This document shows positions 36,508-48,046 of a stretch of 64,000 nt of DNA, in pieces. A program made the translations under genes and the position numbers. Every line of letters starts with the position of its first letter. Within the stretch, counting starts at the first letter, position 1. The notes below the pieces were generated by a model. The model was not told the DNA's origin and ran no database searches. It saw only the letters and a list, made by a program, of their open reading frames with translations. This stretch comes from Cryptomeria japonica (lineage: Eukaryota > Streptophyta > Pinopsida > Cupressales > Cupressaceae), in assembly GCF_030272615.1 (NCBI RefSeq), contig NC_081409.1, positions 880,371,220-880,435,219 of the forward strand, given 5' to 3'.

Positions 36508-37618
36508 ATGGAGAACTTAAGAAAACAAGTGGAAGGAGCTCTTGTAGATTATGATGTAGAGAAATTGAAGAATATCAAACTTGAAGATGATCTAAGGACT
36601 GCACAAGAATTCATTAAAGGACTTCATGAGAAACTTGCTATAGCACAAAATAAAAGAATATAACTTCATGAGAAGATGCAAAAAGATGATGATGTAAAAT
36701 AAACTCTTAGAGAACTTGCAAACAAATTGAGACAAGAAAACAGTAATATGAAGAATGAAATGCAAGATATGACTATGAGGTTATGTAAAGATATTGAAGA
36801 CAGGAAGAAGAATGAAGAAGACTTGAATAAGAGACTTAATGATGATGGAAATGAAAATCTAAGACTTAGTCATGAAAATGATATGCTGAAGACAAATCTG
36901 ATTCACATGCAACATGATAAAACTAAGCTTGAGATAAATGGGAATTCTGGAAAATGAGTTGGCTATTGCAAATAAACACAAAGACAAATTCAAGAAAAGC
37001 TTAGAGGAGCTTGATGACATGTTGAAAAGTTAGAAACCTAATGGAGATACTAATGGACTTGGATTTGAAGTTGGAAAAAGTTTCGGTACTGCAAACAATC
37101 TAGACCAAAACAAATTGGTAAGAAAACCTAATGCTTATAAATTTAATGGCAAATATTTCAATTGCAATAAATATGGTCATAGAGAAAATCACTGTAGATT
37201 TAGAAATAATCAAAATATTAATGCACCCACTAGTCAATGTTCCAAATGCAACAAAGTTGGTCGTAATTCACAAAATTACAGAATGAATGTGAATTGTTAT
37301 TTTTGTGGAAGATTTTGGCACTTATCTAATCAATGCAGAACACAAACCGGTGTAGGATATGGAAAGGCTATTCAGAGGAATAATGTAACTTATTATGCTT
37401 GTGACAAGATTGGACATATTGCAAAATTTTGTAGAAGCAAGACTTCACTGGCAAAAAATAAAGGATCCAGTTTGAAAGGTAAAGAAAAGGTAGATGAAGT
37501 AAAGCAAGAATTTTCAAAACAATGGATTAAGAAGAGAGATCATAAATTTGATGAAACTGTCTTTGCACTAGTAGAACAGAGTAATTCTCCATTGGTAGGA
37601 GATTCTTCATTCAACTAA
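36508..37618 (+). pseudogene. Element E ORF1: coiled-coil zinc-knuckle Gag-like protein
   Basis: The ATG at 36508 (MENLRKQVEGAL) is the first after the primer-binding site. It encodes a long charged helix (LRELANKLRQENSNMKNEM, RLNDDGNENLRLSHEN) likely to form a coiled coil, interrupted by TAA at 36661 and 36700. A frameshift lies near 36,950. Then come NGLGFEVG (about 37,052), the motif shared with the Gag of copia C, and four knuckles: FNCNKYGHRENHC and YYACDKIGHIAKFC have lost the first Cys, CSKCNKVGRNSQNY is lost, CYFCGRFWHLSNQC is intact. No UBN2 capsid domain. Presumed RNA-binding particle protein (inference). Confidence 0.82.
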
Positions 37619-37922
37619 GAAGTAACCTTTTGGGGGTATTGCAACAAGTTGAAAATCATGCAGATTACCCTCAGTTGATGGTGAGAAGATAGATTTCTTC
37701 TTTACCGACATATGTGTTAAGTTTTCACTTAACCAGCGAGCATTTAATGTGGTTGGTGAAAGATATGTCATTATAAATTAGCCGATTTCCCTCATTTTTC
37801 ACTCATCGAACATTCAAATTACTAGAGAGAGCGACAAACTGAGCAAAGGCATTCAAGGCAAAGGTTTGATGTGATTTCTTTAGACATTCAAAATATTTTT
37901 CGGCAGTAAAAGGTATTTTTCA
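37619..37922 (+). other. Element E spacer between ORF1 and ORF2
   Basis: 304 bp without ORF. AAAAGGTATTTTT at 37908-37920 is two bases before the ORF2 ATG and resembles words at the same place in D and F. Confidence 0.6.
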
Positions 37923-40900
37923 ATGGCCTCCTCTTTTGTTCCCGAGTTTATTCCAAACCCTACCATTGTGGAAAATTTGAAATGCCCTAGGCTCTTGTTT
38001 AAGATAATTCCAAAAATTGCTAAACAAGATGACTCTGTCGAGGCATTTTCGCAAATTCCTAAAGGTGTATCATTTGTAGAAGACCCTAGTATTTATATAC
38101 ATTGCAATATAGAAGATCTAGGATTTGAGAAATTAATGAAAATGTTTAATAAGGTCATTTGTGATGAACATGGTGGTGTTAAACCCGAACACAAGATTGT
38201 GTAAACTTTAGGTTTTTTGGAGATACTGAATATCCCTCAATTTCCAGAGGAAGTGGTAAGGATTGTATTGAGTAGAGAACATGGAGAATTCTTATGGTTG
38301 GATTTTGTTTGCAAGATAACCCGACAAGCAATTAGGGCAATTATTGGTTTACCCTCAACTGGCAGTAGACCTGATAAGACAAAGAAGATTCCAAACAACA
38401 AGGTGATAAGCTTAACCGGAGCAACATCCGACAATAGATCACTTAGAGTAAATGATATTAAGGACACAAGACCACACATGCAAATAGGCTAATTTCTATT
38501 TCTAGTCTATGTATACACAGTGCTTATGAGATGGTAAACAACAATGCAATGATAGATTCATGTGAATGGTTAAAAGATGAGCTTATTGACAACTTAAAAA
38601 ATATTAAGGGAGACAAGAAGGGTACTTTCGGCTTTGGAAACCTTCTGGTATGTTTAATGCTATATTTCACCAAAGAGATCCCTGGTATAGGACCCAAAGA
38701 CTTTGGTTATGATATACCGGTAGGAAAGAAACTACAGGAAGCTTTTACCATCATGGGAACTGCTAGAGACATCAACATAACAAATTACTTTAAAAAAATC
38801 CAAGCTAAGATGTGAGCTAGGGAAAGGTTACCACAGAGTGTAGTAGATAAATATGACAAATAAATTTATTTTCTTATCAAAAGAGATGAGACATGGATGG
38901 AGGCAGTACTCCCTAAGACTATTTGGGACATTGAGATGGGATATGAAGTAGATCTTACTATTTTGGAAACATATGCTAAAGCTTTACTGGAAGCACCGAG
39001 AGAACCATCAGAAAAAGTCTTTGGTAGTGCTGAGACTATTGAGAGTGATGTAAATCTATTGAAGAAAAGAAAGAAAAGAGAAAAATACATTAGAGATGCT
39101 TCTAAGAAAGTAAAGGAAATAAAAGAAAATGTCATGAGCCTTAGTGGCATATCAGCTAGCGAGCTTGAAGGACTTAAACCAGAGGCACATATTTCATCAG
39201 TTGACACATCTTCTTGAACTAACATTGATAAGGCAACATAATTTAAAAGAGTTGAAAGGAGGAAGAGAAAACATTCACCAGTACCCTCTCCTTCACCTAA
39301 GAGATCAATGACTTCGAGAAAGAAACAATAGGCAGTAAGGGGACCACCCAAGAAATTAACACCAAAGAAGAAACAACAACCAGTTACCCCTTCCTTGAAT
39401 GATTTGTTGAATGAAATAACTGATGAAGGTAATTTGGCTAATGTTCACAAACTATATAATATATTTAATGATTCCGATAGGGAGAGTATTGAGAATAGCA
39501 TTATTTTACACTTGGACATTTATAAGAAGGTTCTAATTGAAGTTGTGGATGATTTACCAAATGAACTTTATAGAAGATTGGAAGCAAAAAGGATAGCAGT
39601 GATGGAATTAGACAAGAAATTGAAAATTGAAAAACTTCTAGCTATACATCCTATTAATTCAAGAGAAGAAATTGATGAACTTATTTTTGAGGCAAACCAA
39701 TCCATTTTTGCTAGTGGGAACCAACAAGTAAGATTGATGGAAGGAAGAGTGAAAGAGATTGCAGATGAGACTGCAGATAATTGGGATATATTTTTTGTGG
39801 AGAAAGAAAAACAAGAGGAAATGAGCAAACCTAAAAAGACATTTAAAGTGTATTAGAAAGACAAGGACAAGGGCAAAGGAAAAATTGGTGGAGTTCCAAA
39901 CATCAAGATTACTAACAATCTACCACCACCACCTTTGGATACTGCACTGGTACACTCAGAAGATCCACCAGTTATTGACACTAAAGGTATTACACATGAT
40001 GATACTAATCCTGAATCAAAGATACTCTTTACGATGAATGTGGATACTCAAGAGGTAAACATTATTGTGGATAAATATAATTAAGAGGTCAAGGCATACA
40101 ATATTGACAGTGGCAACATGGCAGAGAAACCTATAGAAACTATTGAAGCTGAGATCCCAACCCAAATAGAGCAACCATCAGAAACTGAAAAAACCTACTG
40201 AAGGTAAAGATGCTGGCACAGGGCCACCAGAGATAGATATACCATCAAAGAAACAAACTAAGGCAGAGGTATACATTGAAACAGAGAAATTGGCAATCAT
40301 AGAGACATTAAAATAGTTCGAGAAACCTTTGTAGGTTGAGATGCAAACCCAGACTGATCCACCAGAGGAAAATGCAAGCAAAATGGTTACACGTGATGGA
40401 AGCACAAAGGTAATAAAGATAATTGGTCAGGCATCTAGCACATCTATAGGTGAATTCACACCTACCAATTTTACAGGGGTAGTTTTGGATTCAATCAAGA
40501 AGATAATAGATTGCAATGCATTGGCCTACAAGGCAATTGATAACACTTTACCAGTTCTTAAATTGATTGCACCAAATTGTAATATAGATCATATTAAGGA
40601 TTATTTAGGTAAATTGGACACATTATCCAAATTTATTGCTGACAATGTAATAACTATTGATAAAGTGAATGAGGAAAATAAATTCTTTGAAGGCACCATA
40701 AATAAGTGTACAGAACACTTGAATACATTATCACCGACACTTAACTTTACAATTTTGGATTACAAAGAGCTTTAAAGGGAAACATGCAAACCTCACCTTT
40801 TGACAGAGGACATAGATAAGGAGATCAATAAAACACAAAAAGAAATTGATTACATAGCTGATAATATAATTGGTTCATCCGGACATATATCAGTTTTTGA

Positions 40901-41213
40901 GCAAGAAATGGCAGGTTTTGAGGAGAAGTTAGAGAAGCTTGAGAAAGAGAAGGCAAGGATAAGGTCAAATGCCCAAGAACTTAAAAATAAACTTCATCCT
41001 AAGTTGGACAATCTTATCTCTTTGAGAATTGAAATCTCTAAGGCATTTCTTCAAGGAGAGCGATCACTGGAAGATCACATGCGTTATCTCACCAGAATGA
41101 TCCAACAGACTAAGGCAACTTTGAATGATAGAAAAAGGTTTATGCAGAGTCTAAATCTAGTTATGGCATATATTTTTCAGATTGTAACCAACCGGTTACA
41201 GACTTTGAGGTAA
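37923..41213 (+). pseudogene. Element E ORF2: large protein of unknown function
   Basis: The ATG at 37923 opens MASSFVPEF. The span of 3,291 bp is almost equal to D ORF2 (3,294 bp). Segments match D in the same order: IEDLGF, VVRIVLSREHGEFLW, RQAIRAIIGLP, TSDNRSLRVNDIKD, FGNLLVCLMLYF, MGYEVDLTILETYA and LMEGRVKEIADET. The Lys-rich part and a Pro/Glu-rich linker follow, then a C-terminal helical region (IDKEINKTQKEIDYIADNI). Frame changes near 38,500 and 40,200; stops include 38,202 and 39,854. No signal peptide, membrane segment or catalytic motif found. I do not recognise the family. It occupies the place of pol. Confidence 0.8.
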
Positions 41214-41389
41214 AATTTTTGCACTCATTTGACTATTTTTGACAACCTTTGTCATTGATGTCAAAGGAGGAGTAGTGGAGAGAAAAATACTTATACAAAG
41301 GACATAATTTGCTCAGGGGGAGCACATCTTCTTGGAAAAATTTTGGACTTCAGTTTTTGGGAACAGTTTTTTAGATTTTTCTCACGACT

Positions 41390-41416
41390 GTTGCCATTAA
41401 TGCCAAAGGAGGGGAT
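41390..41416 (+). promoter_or_regulatory. Element E polypurine tract box
   Basis: GTTGCCATTAATGCC, then AAAGGAGGGGAT, then the LTR start TGTTGGC. Positions 41214-41389 are 3' untranslated and carry a second short purine run (CTCAGGGGGAGC). Confidence 0.85.
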
Positions 41417-42236
41417 TGTTGGCATTCTACACTCTTATGAGAATAGTTGATGTTGTCATTGATGGCAACCAACTAGCAACCAACCGGTAGTTACCAGTGT
41501 CGGCAATAGACTTCTCCAGATAGCGGCAGTTATCGACATCGGCAATAGACTTCTACATACACTGATAGGCACTTCACTGACAATGGTAACAATGCATACC
41601 GACACTAAGCCGACATGGAATAAAATTTTGTTTATTATTTTATAATGTAATCATCTCTTGTAAAAGCTGACATATCATATTGTAAAAGACTCATATATGA
41701 ATGAGATCTTATAGGTCTTTTTATAAGGAAGATAGATGATAAGTATAAGGCAATTTTATATAAGGTGATATAGTTGACAGTGAAGGTTTTGGTTTTAGAT
41801 TAAGCTTAAACTGGTATTGAACCTCACATAGTTGATGCTGATTTGAAGTAGTACAATGTATTGGATTTTGATAAACCATTTTTTAAGTCACTGAGACTTC
41901 TATCTTGTAGTTGAGAAATCATCTCTAGGCTGCTAGCCTTCCTACATGTGCAGGCCCCTCATGTAAGTAATATGTATTCATTGGCAAGTGAGTGAATATT
42001 GTGGGTCACAAATCCCACTGAGGTTTTTCCCACACTGGGTTTCCTCATTAAATATCTTGTGTTATAGTGTGTTGTCTATGCTATCTCTGTTATTCTTTTT
42101 TGTTGCATTAATTCTTATTTATCGGTACACTATTTTGAGATGTAAAGTTCTTAATAAGTATAAATATTCTATAAACCGGTTAGACACTGATTCACCCCCC
42201 CTCTTAGTGTCTTTGGGACTATCATTGATTCTAACA
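41417..42236 (+). repeat. Element E 3' LTR
   Basis: 820 bp, matching 35604-36436 with substitutions and small indels. It ends CTAACA, followed by the TSD CACCA. Confidence 0.93.
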
Positions 42237-42241
42237 CACCA

Positions 42242-42421
42242 TATGTCCCTCTTGAGCATATGTGTGAACTCCCCTTTTGAGACCTTATTGCTAAGCTCAT
42301 AATGGGACTCCACTTGCTCTCGCAAAGGCAAAAACATAGGCACCCTTTAGGGGGTAACAAGGCTATGTGAGCTGATAGGGTACTAAGTGTGGGCTAAAAA
42401 CTAATAATGAAGCATCCATTT
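42242..42421 (+). other. Element B leader, between E and the solo LTR
   Basis: Untranslated leader with no feature recognised. Ends CATTT, duplicated after the solo LTR. Confidence 0.5.
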
Positions 42422-42915
42422 TGTTGGTGTAAATAATTATTCATCATGGATATTATTACACTTACTTAAGTTTTCTTAGGATAATGCATTTCATAGTAGT
42501 TTGGATATGAGACACTTGGGTGTTTGTGCCACATTGGGATAGTGTGTGTAGGAGAAATTCCACCTTTTATGGTGTTGATCTTGTTATTACACTATCATAT
42601 CCACTTATTGTGGAGTGATAATTCCACCTTCGGTGGGTGATCCACCTCATGTGGAATATTATATTATTTCTCCTACCTACCCACACCTATTTCCTACCTA
42701 CCCTTGTTTCTCATTGAGCCACATGTCATATTTGTGTGCTCATACATCCATATGGCCTTGCCTATATAAGCAGGCCTCTATTCATTGTATGTAACTATTG
42801 AATCCAGTTGATCATTGATCATTTTCTATTGATGAGAATACAGTTTATTCTTGTCCTATATTGTGTCTCTATTTTGTACATTTCATTGAGCTCTTGATCT
42901 TGGCAAAATCTAACA
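42422..42915 (+). repeat. Solo LTR of a further LTR retrotransposon
   Basis: 494 bp starting TGTTGGTGTAAATAATTATT and ending AAAATCTAACA. The TSD CATTT is perfect (42417-42421 and 42916-42920). A TATA box CCTATATAAGC lies at about 42,761-42,771, and several GTGGA/CCACCTT words occur at 42,560-42,640. No internal sequence or second LTR is present, so the element was lost by LTR-LTR recombination. It is unrelated to the other LTRs here apart from its ends. Confidence 0.9.
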
Positions 42916-42984
42916 CATTTAAATATAACAAAAAATGCAAACTCAAACCTCAAATTGTCAAATTTACAAGTTTCACAGTAGATT

Positions 42985-43460
42985 AGCTCTTTCAGTCCAA
43001 ACAGTCGCACATAAGGTCCAAATAGTCACACATACAGTCCAAATAGTCGCACCTACGGTCCGAACAGTTACACCTATGGTCCAAACAGTCGCACTTTCAG
43101 TCTAAATAGTTGCACCTACGGTCCAAACAATCGCTCTTCTGGTCTAAATGTCAGCTCTCTTGGTATGAATGTTAGCTTTTCATATTTCAACATTAACTCT
43201 CCAAGTTTGAGCTTACTAGGTATAAACATCAATTTTCTCATTCTACACATTAACTCTTGGGGTCAAAATAATCATTGTCTAAGTTCTAACATCACTAGTT
43301 TATGCTTCAGAGTTCTTGGTCTAAACGTCAGCACTCTTGGTCTAAATGTCAACTCTCTTGGTCTAAACATCAGCTCTTACGGTTTAAATGTTAGCTCTCT
43401 TGGTCTAAACGTCGACTCCTTTGGGTCGAATGTCAAATTTCTCATGTTTCAACACTAGAT
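42985..43460 (+). repeat. Element B leader, 21-bp periodic repeat, blocks 2 and 3
   Basis: Block 2 (about 42,985-43,140) repeats TCCAAATAGTCGCACCTACGG. It grades into block 3 (43,140-43,460), repeating TCTTGGTCTAAACGTCAGC, with a less regular middle part. The period stays 21 bp, so frames remain open (SLGLNVS repeated). No protein is supported. Confidence 0.85.
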
Positions 43461-43609
43461 CTTCTAGTATGCGCTTGCTAGATCTAAATTTCAGTTATTT
43501 GCATCTAAAAATTAAAAAGTTAGGTCAAAACAACAATCTCCTAAGTTCAAACACCCAATTTGCTAAGTCTAAACATCACTGTTTTGAACTTTAGAGTCAT
43601 TGCACTACA

Positions 43610-43975
43610 TAATAGCATTTTTAGTATGTTCCTCAATGTTCCTGGTTGGTTTGTCAGTGTTTTTGGTTAGTATAGCAATGTTCTCGGTTAGTTTGTTAGC
43701 ATTTCTGGTTAGTTTCTCAGTGTTTCTGGTCGATATAGAAGCATTTCTGGTTAGTACAGGAGCGTTTCTGGTCAGTGTAGCAGCCTTTCTAGTAAGTTTA
43801 ACGACATTTATGGTTAGTATAGCAGCATTTTTGGTCAGTATAGTAGCGTTCTCAGTCAATTTATTAGCATTTCTAGTCAGTTTGTCAGCATTTCTGCTCC
43901 GTATAGTAGCATTCTCAATAAGTTTAGCAGCGTTTCTAGTCATTTTGTTAGCATTTCTAGTCTGCACCAAAACCA
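43610..43975 (+). repeat. Element B leader, 21-bp periodic repeat, block 4
   Basis: About 17 units of about 21 bp around AGCATTTCTGGTTAGTATAGC. The units read as AFLVSxx on the plus strand and TRNAxxL on the minus strand. Similar to block 1 (34680-34925). Confidence 0.88.
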
Positions 43976-44569
43976 GAAAACAAAAACAACCCATTTCTCA
44001 AGCAGTCAAACATAGAGACTAGGTCATCTTCTCGGGTCAATCAGTTAGGTTGTCTTTTGCTAAAATAGATTCAAAGCAAGACACACTAAGGTTCTCAAGT
44101 ATTCATCTCCAACAAGTTTAAGTTCTAGCATCTCAAAGTGCAACATCACAACTTCTTTGATAAACTTATCACTTAAAACATAGTTTCTCATTAGGATCTA
44201 TCATCCTTTGTCATAAAACTGCAAAGTTTGATCAAGATAAACTTATCCCACATCATAGGATATATCGTTCCTATTAGACTTGGTTTATCAAAATCATCAT
44301 CATTGCAGTCCAAACTAAGATCAAAAAACTTACAAATCTACAAATACTTGAATTATATTTTCATGTCATATCACTCTATCATACCTACCTTGACAGTTGG
44401 TCACTTCTCGAAACACCTTTTAAACAACTGAATCTTTGCAATGGAAACAAAAACATTCGGAATAGCTTAAGATCATAGAAACATGGCATACCAAAGCAAA
44501 ATACAAGAAGAAGACATAACAAGTCAACATATCAAAGCAATCAAACAAGTCTAAAATCAAAATCTAACT
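43976..44569 (+). other. Element B leader before the first ORF
   Basis: No gene recognised; A-rich towards its end, as in the leaders of many gypsy elements. Confidence 0.5.
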
Positions 44570-45300
44570 ATGTCAAAACCTCACAAGGATTCAAATGCAT
44601 CTCCAAAGAAATGTGGCTCTTTTATGCAACTCTTAAAGAGATCCCTAAGGGATTTTGCTGAGGAAGATCAAAATCGCACACCTATGTCTAGCAATGGCTC
44701 ATCCCCCCATAATAAAATTGACTCTCCAAAGGCATCTATTCCCACACCTCTTAAAAAATTGCAAGAACCTTCCATAGCATCCTCAACAAACAATACACCC
44801 AAGGATTAAGTTACCCAAGGGATATCCATAATGGCCATCAAACCTATTTCAGAGGATCATATTCAAAGATCGTCTCCTTCATGTCCAAGCATTGATTCCT
44901 TGCAACATCCCCATAATGCTCCCTTTTAAATTGAAGTCCTCATTCATAGAATGCTCGTTAAATGTGTCCTAATAGATGGTGGAGCTGGCTTAAACATTTT
45001 CTCATTGAGTCTTGTCTATGCTCTAGGTTATTCAGAAGATGCAGTTGATCCCTAGAAAAAGATCACATTCAAAGTATATGATGAAGAAGAGAATTCCTTT
45101 AAAGGAATTATGATATTACCCATCAGAATGGGACCTTTGTAGAAAGACACAACATGCCGCATTCTAGACTTGGACTTACCATACAACATACTCTTGGGAA
45201 GACCATGGATACATGACATACAAGATATTCCATCAACATGTCATCTGTGCCTGAAATTTCCATACAATGGGTAGGAAATCACGATCTCAGCAGACTCAAA
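44570..45300 (+). pseudogene. Element B gag remnant and protease
   Basis: The ATG at 44570 starts MSKPHKDSNASPKKC, a Ser/Lys-rich segment. I see no gypsy capsid domain and no CCHC knuckle, so gag proper is missing or unrecognisable. The protease follows from about 44,920: VLIDGGAGLNIFSL, with the catalytic Asp and an Asp-Gly-Gly site at 44975-44983 (a form known in plant gypsy elements), then ILPIRMGP and ILLGRPWIHDIQDIPST. TAG at 45053 and 45139, and others, break it. It would cleave the element polyprotein. Confidence 0.75.
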
Positions 45301-45304
45301 TCCA

Positions 45305-46190
45305 TTGCAGTGTTGTAGTAACCTAAAACCAGCTCAAGAGGTCAATGTTCCACATAATAGAGAGGCAACATCTTCAAGCACACAATCCAAGGAAAAATCA
45401 TTTGTATCAATTTTTCCAAGCATGGAAAAACAAATGCAACTAAGAGATCGAGGGAATGAAGAATATTTGCTATCATGGAAAAACAAACAAGAGAAACTTA
45501 AAATTGAAAGGGATGAAGAAGATGTAGATGTCGATATAGTTCATGTGCATGTAGGACAAATGTTAGGAACTAGCCCACTTGAATCAGGATCACATTCAGT
45601 TGACTTGGACTTAATCGAGGATAATCATGAGCTACTTGTAAAAGTCCATTTTGATGAGAGTATCATTCTAGACATTGAAATGCATATTGAAAGCTTTAAC
45701 ATCTCTATCATGACCCCTAATATCTTTGAAACAATTCAAATTGAGGATCCTTTACCCTTAATCCATCCTGAACTTATGGACTAAGAAAATGAAATACATA
45801 CCACTATTGATACCTTTCTTAATGACCATGTCATATCCTTATATATTAATGCAATGAAACCCACAAAAACTTCCACTAGGGATTTCGCTAATGTATGTTC
45901 GAGTCAAGCGGGTGCCAAATCTCCTAGTCGCAAAAATGAAAATAAAGAAAACAATATCAGGTATAATGCTGAAAACCATTTACTGGAAACATTAGACCAA
46001 GAAAAAGTAAAAATAAAGGACACATCTAATGGTGAAAACCTCGTCAAGGCGCCGAAAGATGGGAGATTTGACAGCTTACCTGAATTTTATCAAAAGAGGT
46101 CATCTATCCTAATAGAACTGATAGAGGCAGTTAACATTGGCATAATTGATCTATATCCAACAACTTCTCTATCAGAACTAGCAAGACAAA
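45305..46190 (+). pseudogene. Element B linker ORFs between protease and RNase H
   Basis: Two open stretches (45305-45784 and 45854-46190) encode charged protein with acidic runs (RDEEDVDVDIVHVHVGQM, DEKIMPY-like). No RT palm, fingers or first RNase H motif is present, although RT and RNase H normally fill about 2 kb at this place. I do not recognise a domain. The region is either an acquired linker or what remains after a deletion. Confidence 0.5.
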
Positions 46191-46194
46191 AAAA

Positions 46195-46671
46195 TTGGAA
46201 CTGTTCAAAAGAAGGCAAATCAAAAGATGGTCATATGCAAACATTCGAAGGTTGGATCTAGATCTTATAATACATCACTTGAATATTAGTCCAGGAGCAG
46301 GCATCAATAATGGAATAGAACATGGATTAGGAGAAAGCATACTACTCATCACACCACAAGGTCATACAATTCCAAAAGTGTATAAATTACGCTTCCAATG
46401 CACCAACAATATAGAAAAATATGAATCTTTGGTCACAGGAATCAAAATGGTCATAGAGTGGAACATTACACAACTTCAAGTCTTTGGAGACTCTCAGCTC
46501 GTCATCAATCAAATCAATGATGATTATCAAACAAAGGATGAAAAGATAATGCCTTATAAGAAGATTGTTGATGATGTCAATAAATACTTTATCAAAATAA
46601 ATTTTCAACAGATTCTCAGGAATGACAACAAAGCAGCAGATGCCATGGTAACACTTGCTTCTTTATTGTAA
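46195..46671 (+). pseudogene. Element B additional RNase H (aRH, Tat type)
   Basis: Residues LLITPQGHTIPKVYKLRFQC, NNIEKYESLVTG, LQVFGDSQLVINQI and NKAADAMVTLASLL match the extra RNase H of Tat-lineage gypsy elements. The second acidic site (usually AEYEAL) reads EKYESL, so Glu is Lys, and the first Asp motif (FDGS) is not seen. GDSQLV is intact. The domain would therefore be inactive. Tat elements normally carry RT, RNase H and aRH; only the aRH remains. Confidence 0.78.
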
Positions 46672-46929
46672 ACACAAGAAAATCAAGAGCGTTACGAATT
46701 CTTGATGGAAGAGTTGTTTTACCTTGCACATATTTGTCCTGATTCCCAAACTATATGTCACCTTGTTGGGCATGATTCTTCCCCCTATGGGAAAACTTAG
46801 ACATAACTGGAAGATAACACCCTACCTCCCAATTTGTCAAAAAATCAAAAGAGAAAATTTATTCGCCAATCCTCCCATTATATTCTTGTTGTGGATACCA
46901 TGTTTAATGAGGTCTAGACGGTACTCTTT

Positions 46930-48046
46930 TAAGATGTCTTGAACAAGAAGAATCTGAGAAGGACCTACATGAAGTCCATAATAGAATTTGTGGCACTCAT
47001 TTAAGTGGTCTTTCCCTTTCGAAAAAACTCATACGCTTGGGCTATTATTGGCCAACTATGGAACAAAATTCTTTTTAGATAGCTAAAACATGCAAACAAT
47101 GTCACGCCCATGAGAATTTGATTCATGCACCAACACAAGAACTTCATGCTTTGGCAACATCTTGGCCTTTCTACCAATGGGGTCTTGATCTAGTAGGAAA
47201 GATAAATCCTTCTTCATCTAATGGTCACAAATTCATCCTTGTAGCTACATAATATTTTTTAAAATGGATTGAGACAGTACCTCTCACAAATATCACAGGA
47301 AAATAAATTGTTGCATTTATCTTGAACTACATCATCTGTCTCTATGGAATACCCATGACCATTGTCACTAATAATGGGCGATCATTCAAGAATCAGGATC
47401 TCTAAGAGCTATGTGAGAAATTCAAGATCCAACACAAATTTTCCACACCCTACTATCCATAAGGGAATGGGCAAGCAGAAGCATCAAACAAAACTATTTT
47501 GAAAATCCTCAAAAAGACAGTGAATGATGCTGGCAGAGATTGACATATTCAATTGAACCTTTCTCTATGGGCCTACTATACTAGTATCTGCACACCCATA
47601 GGTGCCACACCTTTCTCTCTTGTTTATGGATCAGAAGCAATACTACCAATAGAAGTAGAGATACGTTCTCTAGGAGTATCATTAAAAGGTTTTATCCCAT
47701 ATAAAGAACAACGAGTATCTAGATTGTAAGAGTTAGAATTGATCCATGAACGAAGACAAAATGCCTTTGATCATTTGAAGGTATATCAGCAAAGAATGTG
47801 TTGAAGTTATAATCACAAGGTCAAACCATGAGTCTTTCAAGTTGGGGAACTAGTACTAAAGGAAAATCCACAAATCCACAAAACCAGTCAAATCGAGAAA
47901 AGAAAGGGAAGTTTGAACCAAACTGGTTAGGTCTATTTGTGGTCACAATAGTATTTGGGTTAGGAGCATATCAGCTATCAACACAGGATAGGGATCAGCT
48001 CGAGGAACCCATCAATAGAATGCATCTAAAGAAGTTTTATGTCTAA
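46930..48046 (+). pseudogene. Element B integrase
   Basis: HHCC module: EVHNRICGTHLSG with CKQCHAH. Core: WGLDLVG (first Asp kept), IVTNNGRSF (second Asp is Asn) and GNGQAEASNKT (Glu kept). TAA at 47460-47462 stands for the Gln of YPQGNGQAE. The C-terminal part ends PNWLGLFVV, GAYQLS and PINRMHLKKFYV, the usual gypsy integrase tail. At least six further stops interrupt it. No chromodomain is seen. Confidence 0.88.

Larger units (their letters stand above)
35604..42236 (+). mobile_element. Element E: complete two-ORF LTR element without pol
   Basis: LTRs at 35604-36436 and 41417-42236 begin TGTTGGCATTCTACAC and end TAACA. The TSD CACCA is perfect (35599-35603 and 42237-42241). Inside are an iMet primer-binding site, ORF1 (36508-37618), a 304-bp spacer, ORF2 (37923-41213) and a polypurine tract. 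No protease, RT, RNase H or integrase motif is present. Length 6,633 bp. ORF1 and ORF2 have frameshifts and stops. It sits in the leader of element B and is younger than B. Confidence 0.93.

Noticed and set aside
42985-43975. Regularly spaced repeats resembling a CRISPR array
   Set aside because: The units are directly adjacent without unique spacers, the DNA is plant, and no cas-like gene is present.
43600-44022. 140-residue hydrophobic ORF that looks like a membrane protein
   Set aside because: It is the 21-bp leader repeat of element B read in one frame (AFLVSxx repeated). The opposite strand is equally open, so the frame is an effect of the period.
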